Assembly: GCA_903885895.1 (NCBI GenBank)
Contig: CAISKC010000247.1
Coordinates: 1-16,317, forward strand
Length of the DNA: 16,317 bases
Source: an uncultured Legionella sp.
GTDB lineage: Bacteria > Pseudomonadota > Gammaproteobacteria > Legionellales > Legionellaceae
Direction of reading: 5' to 3'
Shown here one piece after another: positions 7,104-13,172 of this stretch. The notes below the pieces were generated by a model that worked only from the letters and a program-made list of their open reading frames with translations, ran no database searches and was not told where the DNA came from. Positions within the stretch are counted from its first letter, which is position 1; the number at the start of each line of letters is the position of its first letter. Both the position numbers and the translations under genes were made by a program.

Positions 7104-8534
7104 TTAAGACATTAACTTTTTAATGAGCGCGTTTAGAATCACACAAAACAGCGTTGCTGCTATTAAGATATATAGCAAAGAAGAAAACGAAGCAGCATAA
7201 TGCATTTTCAAATGACTGATAGAAGTCGTGCTCAATGAAACAGCAGTCAACTTGGCTAATTTTACTGAAAAAAAGGCACCTATGCCTAATGACACAAAAA
7301 ATATGCCCATCATCGTACTGACTCTCTTCCGTGAAGCCAATACAGTCACAGCAGATAACCCTACTGGAGACAATAACATTTCTGCTAAAGAAATAACCAA
7401 ATAAGCCGGAATCAAATACAAAGGTGATAACAATCCATAAGGAAAATTAAAATGACAAATGATAGTAATCAAACTATAAGCAATTGTCATGCACACCATG
7501 GATGTCAAAAATTTATTACCCGTTCGAATCACTTGTTGTTTCTGGGATAAAGGTCGTTTCCCACGTGCCAACACCAAGCCCAATAAAATCATGCCAACAC
7601 TTTGGATACCAACATAATAAGGGGGAGGGAAAGCGAAGCCAAATACCGTTGGGCGCACAACTCGTAAAATAAATAAAGTCAACGACATAAACATCTGAAA
7701 ATAGAACGCCCAAAACAAGACTGAAATCAAACATAACAAACCTATCACGATAGTTTGCTTCGCTTGAACCGCTGTCTCTTGTTTCACACTATGAACTAAA
7801 TAACCAACCGATAAGACCACCACTAAAAAAAACACCATATCCGCTAACACAGGATAATTGAGAATATACAAAGCAAGAATCCATAACAGCCCTAGAAGAG
7901 CAAGTGCTAACAGATTTTTTTGATAGGAAAACAGATAACCACGATAATCTTGAATTTTATAAACCCGGACGCCATAAGCAAAGACGATGCCTGCGATAAC
8001 CATCCCAAAAGCAGCAGATATAAAGGCAGAAGACCACCCATAATATTCACTCAAATAACTCGGTAGCGTCGTCCCAAAGATAATCCCCGTTGTTAAACCC
8101 ATATAGAATATGGTAAACCCACTTTCACGATGCGGAGAACCTTCAGGGTACTCATTACCCAATAAAGAAGAAATATTTGGTTTAAGCAGACCGGTTCCAA
8201 CTACCACACCCGCCAAACACAAGCATAGACTACCATCTGAATTAATGAAACTCAGACACAAGTAACTAAGAAACAGAATGAACGCACCCAGCAAAATAGC
8301 GCGTTTTTGCCCAATCAAATGATCTGCTATCCAACCACCCAGTACAGGAGACAAATAAGTCAGTGCGGTAAACGAACCGACTAATTCATAAACGTCTTTG
8401 TCTGGCCAAGAAAAATGCAGGGCGAGATAAAGTGCTAAAAGCGTCTGGACAACATAAAATCCATAACGCTCCCACATTTCTGTCGCAAAAAAGACCCGCA
8501 AAGTCTTAGGATGTTGGTAAGTACTATTATGCAC
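7104..8534 (-). CDS. POT/PTR-family proton-coupled oligopeptide transporter
   Basis: Inner-membrane major-facilitator protein that imports di/tripeptides with protons. It has 476 residues, strongly hydrophobic, consistent with 12-14 helices. The family ExxER motif is EMWER (Glu19, Glu22, Arg23). The first PTR signature is LTYLSPVLGGWIADHLIGQK (58-77), the conserved lysine is Lys118 in GTGLLKPNISSLLG, and the helix-10 glutamate is Glu385 in LAEMLLSPVGLS. The second signature reads FYMGLTTG (143-150) where many members have FYMGINLG, so specificity may differ. The start is GTG with AAGGA five bases upstream; an ATG further upstream is out of frame. Two direct TGACTATG repeats sit just before the ribosome-binding site. 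No clear terminator is seen before dnaB. Peptide import fits an auxotroph living in amino-acid-rich surroundings (inference). Confidence 0.9.
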   Translation of the reverse strand: MHNSTYQHPKTLRVFFATEMWERYGFYVVQTLLALYLALHFSWPDKDVYELVGSFTALTYLSPVLGGWIADHLIGQKRAILLGAFILFLSYLCLSFINSDGSLCLCLAGVVVGTGLLKPNISSLLGNEYPEGSPHRESGFTIFYMGLTTGIIFGTTLPSYLSEYYGWSSAFISAAFGMVIAGIVFAYGVRVYKIQDYRGYLFSYQKNLLALALLGLLWILALYILNYPVLADMVFFLVVVLSVGYLVHSVKQETAVQAKQTIVIGLLCLISVLFWAFYFQMFMSLTLFILRVVRPTVFGFAFPPPYYVGIQSVGMILLGLVLARGKRPLSQKQQVIRTGNKFLTSMVCMTIAYSLITIICHFNFPYGLLSPLYLIPAYLVISLAEMLLSPVGLSAVTVLASRKRVSTMMGIFFVSLGIGAFFSVKLAKLTAVSLSTTSISHLKMHYAASFSSLLYILIAATLFCVILNALIKKLMS

Positions 8535-8544
8535 ACAAATCCTT

Positions 8545-8565
8545 CATAGTCAGTTTCCATAGTCA
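8545..8565 (-). repeat. Two direct copies of TGACTATG in the POT leader
   Basis: CATAGTCA occurs at 8545-8552 and 8558-8565 (TGACTATG on the minus strand), 13 bases apart start to start. The proximal copy abuts the AAGGA ribosome-binding site of the POT gene. The spacing is near one helical turn plus, so an operator or coincidence are both possible. Confidence 0.4.
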
Positions 8566-8781
8566 CAAAGCCGCGTTGGCATTCGCCCTGCTCTTTTTAC
8601 CACCTTGTGTCTAACAGCAGGAAAATACTTCAGCACAAACTGTGGTCGCAGTATGCCAGATCTTGTTGCAAGTGTACATGGGCAAACATACAAATTAGCG
8701 CCCAAAAAGAATTTTAAAGCATCATCGTGCTTAATAAATAAGCTACAAAGGAAAAAATATCAACAAATTGTTTGTATAAAC

Positions 8782-8809
8782 TTGACTATAACTAAAAATG
8801 GTCTAAATT
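8782..8809 (+). promoter_or_regulatory. Candidate promoter for the 530-residue unknown gene
   Basis: TTGACT (8782-8787, 5 of 6) and TAAATT (8804-8809, 4 of 6) with a 16-base spacer in AT-rich DNA, about 40 bases before the GTG start. No paired CTTAAT-type PmrA box, as used by many Legionella and Coxiella effector genes, was found. Confidence 0.4.
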
Positions 8810-8848
8810 TTCTTTTACCGGGCAAAGAGGTAATTTAAGGATATATCA

Positions 8849-10441
8849 GTGCGAGCTCTAGACGAAGTATCAATAAATAAACCAAGTGATCTGATTGAAC
8901 GCTTTGCTTCATGCGTTGATGGAAGCCTTAATGATGCTACTTTAGGCTTTTTGCATTCAGTGAACAAAGAAAATCCTGGTGCCTTAGCTGATTTGATTAC
9001 CAAATTACGCAATATCCAAGTACAACTGAATGCCGATAAAGTTCATATCATTATCCAAGCATTAACCGATCAACTTAAAATACCTCATAACAGCATTCAA
9101 TCTATCCAAGAATTTTTGCAAGAAAGCGATAAACAAGCATTGTTACTTGCGCTAAAAACACTCATAGCCAGCCAATCCAAGCGCCAGCAATCTGTATTTC
9201 ATATTATGGATGGCCTCGAGATTTTCAGCGGAAAAGGTCTAGCAGAGCAATGCATACGAACAATATTGCTTGTCCTCTCTGATCCGCAACGTACTAGTAA
9301 AGAAGCCATCAAATGGTTGAAATCCGTTTTAAATATTCCTTACAAATCCAGCATGGCACAAATCATTCATGTCATGGCAGCGCATCTGCAGCTTAGTGAA
9401 TGCCTCTTTATTGGCAAAACACGTAATATGGATAGTTTGGAATTATTTTTACTCCTAAAAAATCTCACTGCTAATACTAATATTATTTTGGTTACTAAGG
9501 CCAACAAACAATTTATGCAGCACCTTCATGCGGCTATATTAACGATGATGATCTACAAAAACTCACAAAACGCATTTTATGACGTCGTAGCCATCCATGA
9601 CCAAGACCCTGATTTTTCAATATTTTCAGCATTACAAACTTATCAGCCTGAACCTATGGCCATAGAATCCTTTTTACAAGGCACCACCTTTAAAAAGTAT
9701 TTCCCCCAACAACGATACCAAAAAAACCGGATCAATCAGCATGTCTTCCTCTCGTCATTAGCCGTTTATATTCAGACAGCATTGCATACCGGAATACAAA
9801 CCATCGAACCAAATAGGCTCAAAGTCATGGATTTTATCCAAGATTGTGCCGAGAAATTTCAAACGATGGACCGGATCAACTTCATGCAATGGTACCAAAA
9901 TCACGCTCAATTTATAGTAATAGAACCTTTATTCACGCCTGAATTATTGCAAGCTATTGACGCCTTAGCTATCGCCCAAAAAGCGCAACAATCTGGTCGA
10001 ATCAGAGCAAATGCTATGCAATTGATTGCACTTGGTTTTTCGCATCGGTCTGCTGCGACACAGGCAACTGGCGCTTTTAAACCCTTAGTAAATATCGATA
10101 TAATAGCCATTGATCTAGATAACATTCGTGCATTGAAAAATTATACCGAACAGCAGTCCAGCGCAGTACGTCTAAAATTGATGCAAGAAATACTGCTGGG
10201 ATATTTTGTTTACAACCAAAATACGCAGCACATACCACAAAACCTCATGCCAATCGTTGCAGCACCGTCTCAAGGCTTAGAAAAACTCAATGTCTCAACA
10301 CAAAATGCAACGATACCTCAAGTTTTGCGCGCTAATCCCTTGGATCGCAACCGTATGTTTACCCCCAAGCCCGTATTGAAAGATAGGTTCCCTTTTGTGC
10401 ATGATAAAGCCGTAAAATCTTCGTTTGAAAAAGGGGCTTAG
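8849..10441 (+). CDS. Unknown 530-residue, largely helical protein
   Basis: I do not recognise this protein. It starts at a GTG with AAGGA seven bases upstream; an in-frame stop lies just before (8831). It has no signal peptide or membrane segment. The sequence is rich in Leu, Gln, Ile and Ala in amphipathic patterns suggesting helices throughout, for example 49-118 and 380-460. The tail after about residue 455 is Pro/Asn/Gln-rich and looks disordered, ending basic-polar (KAVKSSFEKGA). No Walker motif, metal-binding cluster or catalytic signature was found. Large cytosolic helical orphans are typical of secreted effectors in Legionellales, but nothing here proves secretion. It converges on the kinase/partner operon with a single base between stop codons, so the two transcripts must run into each other or terminate inside coding sequence. 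Confidence 0.75.
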   Translation: MRALDEVSINKPSDLIERFASCVDGSLNDATLGFLHSVNKENPGALADLITKLRNIQVQLNADKVHIIIQALTDQLKIPHNSIQSIQEFLQESDKQALLLALKTLIASQSKRQQSVFHIMDGLEIFSGKGLAEQCIRTILLVLSDPQRTSKEAIKWLKSVLNIPYKSSMAQIIHVMAAHLQLSECLFIGKTRNMDSLELFLLLKNLTANTNIILVTKANKQFMQHLHAAILTMMIYKNSQNAFYDVVAIHDQDPDFSIFSALQTYQPEPMAIESFLQGTTFKKYFPQQRYQKNRINQHVFLSSLAVYIQTALHTGIQTIEPNRLKVMDFIQDCAEKFQTMDRINFMQWYQNHAQFIVIEPLFTPELLQAIDALAIAQKAQQSGRIRANAMQLIALGFSHRSAATQATGAFKPLVNIDIIAIDLDNIRALKNYTEQQSSAVRLKLMQEILLGYFVYNQNTQHIPQNLMPIVAAPSQGLEKLNVSTQNATIPQVLRANPLDRNRMFTPKPVLKDRFPFVHDKAVKSSFEKGA

Positions 10442-10442
10442 A

Positions 10443-11048
10443 TTAAATCTCCAAACCGGCACCTGTTTCTGCTGAAGGCGTATTTTGCTCAGCGCGTTGT
10501 GCAGAGGCCACTATTCTTCGACACAAACCTAGTGAAACTAGCAACCCATCAATCGACTCAAGTAGCTCATTCACAACTGCCGCATCTCGCTTAGGACTCG
10601 GTGGTAATTGCTGAGAAAAAGTATCCAAGCAAATACTCATGTCTTCAAAACTATCAGCATCTTCTAGTTCTTCAATGAGCATTGTCACTTTTTCATTGAC
10701 TCGCTGTACAAACAATTGCAATTTGTATTGCGCTGTATTCGAGCCGGCGTGCATACGATCTTGCTGTCCAAACGATAAAATATAAGCACCAAGAATATCG
10801 CGGCATTGTTTTTTAATGTCATCTAAAACAGTCATGTCCTTGGTTTCAGCTGCCAGGTCTCGAAGCACATTCTCTAACTCCTCATAGGAAGAACCAGCCT
10901 TAGAAACACGGGGAGAATCAGCACGATAAAAAGACATATCTGTTCTCTCTTCTTCGCCTTGTTCCACACACTCCGCTACATACTTCCCAATTATGGCATG
11001 ACATGCCTCACAACTTGTTGCCGTATTCACTTCTCGCATTAATGTCAT
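10443..11048 (-). CDS. Unknown 201-residue acidic helical protein, coupled to the kinase-like gene
   Basis: I do not recognise this protein. It begins with ATG overlapping the stop of the kinase-like gene as ATGA (11045-11048), so it is almost certainly translated by coupling; an in-frame ATG three codons later is an alternative. It has no signal peptide or membrane segment. The N-terminal part contains CEACH (13-17), which looks like a haem-c motif but lacks the export signal that would be needed. Residues about 55-185 are predicted helical with acidic stretches (EELEDADSFED). The tail is polar (SAETGAGLEI). Given the coupling, it may be a partner, chaperone, regulator or substrate of the kinase-like protein (inference). 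Its stop lies one base from the stop of the convergent 530-residue gene. Confidence 0.75.
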   Translation of the reverse strand: MTLMREVNTATSCEACHAIIGKYVAECVEQGEEERTDMSFYRADSPRVSKAGSSYEELENVLRDLAAETKDMTVLDDIKKQCRDILGAYILSFGQQDRMHAGSNTAQYKLQLFVQRVNEKVTMLIEELEDADSFEDMSICLDTFSQQLPPSPKRDAAVVNELLESIDGLLVSLGLCRRIVASAQRAEQNTPSAETGAGLEI

Positions 11049-11887
11049 GACACGGTTGATATATGGATATCGCTCAAATTCTCTGGGGACTTTGGTACAA
11101 ATTGATCGTATTGATTAATCGTTCCTTTCTTATGGATATATTCCAAAAAAATATCTCTGCAGCGCTGTTTGCTAAGCGCTAGATCAGGACTCCGTTTTTT
11201 GGATAATGATGCTAAAGCCTGATCAAATACAGGCCCCTGACCTTTATCGTATGCATTGGCTAATAATTTGGTTGTTTTCGGTGATTTTTTTAAAAAATCA
11301 ACATTTGTGATATCGGGTCTCTGCTCTTTGATAAATAACAAAGCTTTGGTTGTTCGAATAGCTTTAGGAAAGGTTGTTTGCTGTGCATCAAGCCAAGGCC
11401 CACGTCCAGATTGACTAGCTAAGTCATCCCATACCTCTAAACTAGTCAAACTGGGTTTCCTGCTCAAGCCGACCAAACCAGCCATCTCTCGCGCCTCACC
11501 TTCCAAAGCCAAACCAATGTCTATGCAAACAGTGTGCCCATCACGGGTTCTTAAAAAGTTCCTAGAAGCCGAAACATCCGTAATCACTCGACCAGTTCGA
11601 TTAAAAATAGCTAATAATTCGTCACGCATTTCTAAATCGTTGGCTTGCCGCCCCTCAATATAAGGACAAATCCAACCAGTCACCCATTTCCCATTTATTT
11701 TTTGCCGAGCAACTTCAGCAAGTGGGCGAATATGTGCATTGATCATATTCCATAAACGCACGGACCGTTCAGGCAAATCGGTAGGCATATTCTTATCAAG
11801 ACAAACTTTAAAAATTAAATGACCGTTCCCATTATCGCTTCGATAAGCGACATTAAAAGATCCTTCACCTAATTTTTTCCATTTCAT
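11045..11887 (-). CDS. Protein-kinase-like protein (PKL fold), possible effector
   Basis: A 280-residue protein from the ATG at 11887; an in-frame TTG at 11896 would add three residues but sits too close to the only GGA. The first 130 residues carry kinase-fold hallmarks in order: glycine-rich loop LGEGSFNVAY (6-15), ATP lysine in IFKVCL (Lys27), a hinge-like WICPYIEG (72-79), a catalytic-loop-like ITDVSASRNFL (102-112), and a metal-binding DIG in CIDIG (Asp123). Asn110 and Asp123 are 13 apart, as in classical kinases. The upstream Asp104 is six residues before Asn110 instead of five, and there is no HRD. The C-terminal half (about 140-280) is Lys-rich and unassigned. Substrate (protein, lipid or small molecule) cannot be told, and it may be a pseudokinase. 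It has no signal peptide and is cotranscribed with the 201-residue gene. Confidence 0.7.
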   Translation of the reverse strand: MKWKKLGEGSFNVAYRSDNGNGHLIFKVCLDKNMPTDLPERSVRLWNMINAHIRPLAEVARQKINGKWVTGWICPYIEGRQANDLEMRDELLAIFNRTGRVITDVSASRNFLRTRDGHTVCIDIGLALEGEAREMAGLVGLSRKPSLTSLEVWDDLASQSGRGPWLDAQQTTFPKAIRTTKALLFIKEQRPDITNVDFLKKSPKTTKLLANAYDKGQGPVFDQALASLSKKRSPDLALSKQRCRDIFLEYIHKKGTINQYDQFVPKSPENLSDIHISTVS

Positions 11888-11920
11888 TGCAAGCAATGTC
11901 CAAAATGAACCTATAAAACA

Positions 11921-11948
11921 ATATTAGATGACATTGATGGGATTGCAA
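11921..11948 (-). promoter_or_regulatory. Weak candidate promoter for the kinase-like operon
   Basis: On the minus strand TTGCAA (11948-11943) is followed by 16 bases and TAATAT (11926-11921), each matching 4 of 6 consensus bases, about 34 bases before the ATG. Confidence 0.3.
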
Positions 11949-11975
11949 GCTGGCATGGTGTGACTATTCAGTGCA

Positions 11976-12004
11976 TTGTAGATGCATTTCTCATAGAATA
12001 TTGT
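11976..12004 (+). promoter_or_regulatory. Weak candidate promoter for the 2H phosphoesterase gene
   Basis: TTGTAG (11976-11981), a 17-base spacer and TATTGT (11999-12004), each matching about 4 of 6 consensus bases, ending 26 bases before the ATG. Confidence 0.3.
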
Positions 12005-12030
12005 CATATTCCCTTTTTTAGAGTCTACTG

Positions 12031-12585
12031 ATGCTCAAATACAATATTGCACTTATTCCTAGCCAAAATCAGGAACAATTCATTCAATATGCGCAAACCC
12101 TCTCTAGCACGGCACCCGCTCATACTTACCATATAGGCGGAAAAGCCTCTATTCCACACGTGTCTTTGTGTCATTTTTTAGCAGAACCTGAGCAGATTGA
12201 TACCATATGGACACAAGTGCAAGGCATCAATAGGCCGAAATTACATATGACTTTTGATCATCATCGCAGCAAGTCTTATTCTGGTAGACCTAAAGATATA
12301 GGACTGTGTTGGGTCTCGCTGATGCCTGATAAACTTGATCAATTAAAAGAACATCATTTGAAAATCGCCAAGATCATTGGACAACCGCTCAATGCCTCTT
12401 TTGGTCAGTACGACCCGCATATGTCTTTATTCAATAGCCGCGATGAAGTTGCATGTGCTGAGTTCAATCGTCATACCCAGATCACGCCACCATTTGAGGA
12501 TGATTTTATAGTAGTCTTGGGGTATCTTGATAACGTGGGACAAATAACTGAAATCATATATCCTAATCCTCAACCTCGATCTTAG
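12031..12585 (+). CDS. 2H phosphoesterase superfamily protein (LigT / 2'-5' RNA ligase-like)
   Basis: A 184-residue protein with the two-histidine signature: HVS in IPHVSLCHF (His43, Ser45) and HMS in YDPHMSLF (His130, Ser132). The 87-residue separation is within the range of LigT-like proteins, and a short internally repeated alpha/beta arrangement is consistent with that fold. The superfamily hydrolyses or forms 2'-5' or cyclic phosphodiester bonds in RNA and nucleotides; the natural substrate here cannot be inferred. No signal peptide is seen. The start is ATG with a weak AGAG seven bases upstream. It diverges from the kinase-like operon and precedes rsfS, which has its own promoter, so it is probably monocistronic. 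Assignment rests on the motifs, with little other family similarity visible. Confidence 0.7.
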   Translation: MLKYNIALIPSQNQEQFIQYAQTLSSTAPAHTYHIGGKASIPHVSLCHFLAEPEQIDTIWTQVQGINRPKLHMTFDHHRSKSYSGRPKDIGLCWVSLMPDKLDQLKEHHLKIAKIIGQPLNASFGQYDPHMSLFNSRDEVACAEFNRHTQITPPFEDDFIVVLGYLDNVGQITEIIYPNPQPRS

Positions 12586-12601
12586 TGACAATATTGAAAC
12601 T

Positions 12602-12630
12602 TTGTCATACAGATTGCATTATGTTATAAT
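12602..12630 (+). promoter_or_regulatory. Strong sigma70 promoter for rsfS
   Basis: TTGTCA (12602-12607, 5 of 6), an exact 17-base spacer and a perfect TATAAT (12625-12630). The -35 hexamer is also one arm of a 6-bp dyad with TGACAA (12586-12591), which could serve as an operator or a weak hairpin after the preceding gene. Transcription would begin near 12637, giving a very short leader. Confidence 0.75.
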
Positions 12631-12648
12631 TGAGGTTTGCAAGAGTAG

Positions 12649-12978
12649 ATGTTGATTATGTCTGAATTATTTCCCCAATTGCCCCTTCTAGTCCAAGCTT
12701 TAGAAGAAATTCAAGCCAATGAAATTGTGGTGATGGATGTCAGTACACAAACCACCATCACAGATTACATGATTGTTTGTGGTGGACGTGCTGGTCGGCA
12801 TGTAAAAGCTATCGCTGACGCTGTTATTGTCAAGATGAAATCCATTGGTCTCCCTCCGTTAAACCACTCTGGCTTAGAAACTGGAGATTGGGCGTTGGTT
12901 GATTTTGGTGATTGCATTGTGCATATCATGCAGCCTGATTCACGATCTTTTTACTGTTTAGAAGAATTGTGGGGCTAA
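12649..12978 (+). CDS. rsfS: Ribosomal silencing factor RsfS (Iojap family)
   Basis: Binds L14 of the 50S subunit and blocks subunit joining, lowering translation during nutrient limitation. The length of 109 residues is normal (105 in E. coli). Family hallmarks are ITDYMIVCGGRAGRHVKAIAD (starting at 37), the GDWALVDFGDCIVHIM segment, and the ending RSFYCLEELWG. The start is uncertain. The ATG at 12649 has AAGAG only three bases away, while the ATG at 12658 has it twelve away, so neither is ideal. The strong promoter just upstream leaves a leader of only about 12-21 bases. In many proteobacteria rsfS is followed by rlmH and then mrdA; here a MITE-like element lies between rsfS and mrdA and rlmH is absent. 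Confidence 0.93.
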   Translation: MLIMSELFPQLPLLVQALEEIQANEIVVMDVSTQTTITDYMIVCGGRAGRHVKAIADAVIVKMKSIGLPPLNHSGLETGDWALVDFGDCIVHIMQPDSRSFYCLEELWG

Positions 12979-12989
12979 TAATCCCTGAA

Positions 12990-13140
12990 CTTAAGTCCGG
13001 CACAATGTTTAAAACGTCCTTGCAAGGAGCGAAGCGACGAAGCAATCCAGAGACCTTATAAGTCTCAATATACATAATACCACTGGATTGCTTCGCTCTG
13101 CTCACAATAACGCTTTAACCATTGTTCCGTACTTGAAGAC
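12990..13140. mobile_element. MITE-like non-coding inverted-repeat element with 7-bp target duplication
   Basis: A 151-bp sequence without coding capacity. Its left arm (about 12990-13050) and the reverse complement of its right arm (about 13083-13138) share an extended imperfect match. Segments such as CGG-ACAATG-TTAAA-CG and the innermost perfect GAAGCAATCCAG are common to both. The left arm contains GAGCGAAGCGACGAAGCAATCC, a string resembling palindromic repeats seen between genes in several bacterial groups. The right arm has a shorter version lacking about six bases. CCCTGAA occurs immediately outside both ends (12983-12989 and 13141-13147), as expected for a target-site duplication. The core (13051-13082) is AT-rich. 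A non-autonomous element mobilised by a transposase elsewhere is the best reading. Confidence 0.7.
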
Positions 13141-13172
13141 CCCTGAAATATGTTTCATATCAGAGTTTGCTC

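Larger units (their letters stand above)
8535..8848. other. Divergent intergenic region, 314 bp
   Basis: Lies between the POT gene (-) and the 530-residue unknown gene (+). It holds the TGACTATG direct repeats at the POT end, a short gctta/taagc dyad (8729-8743), a candidate promoter (8782-8809) and a TTACC/GGTAA dyad (8815-8833) at the other end. A 77-codon open frame (8605-8838) has no ribosome-binding site and no recognisable features and is not annotated. No RNA gene was recognised. Confidence 0.6.

Noticed and set aside
8729..8743. CTTAAT-containing dyad as a PmrA box
   Set aside because: Only one half-site resembles the Legionella/Coxiella PmrA consensus; the second half after two bases does not match.
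8605..8838. 77-codon open frame between the POT gene and the 530-residue gene
   Set aside because: No ribosome-binding site, no recognisable features, and it covers the putative promoter region of the downstream gene.
10998..11012. CEACH in the 201-residue protein as a cytochrome c haem site
   Set aside because: There is no signal peptide or membrane anchor, so the protein would not reach the periplasm where c-type haem is attached. A single five-residue match is likely chance.
13051..13082. Core of the MITE-like element as a small RNA gene or remnant of rlmH
   Set aside because: Only 32 AT-rich bases with a minor dyad; nothing resembles RlmH coding sequence.
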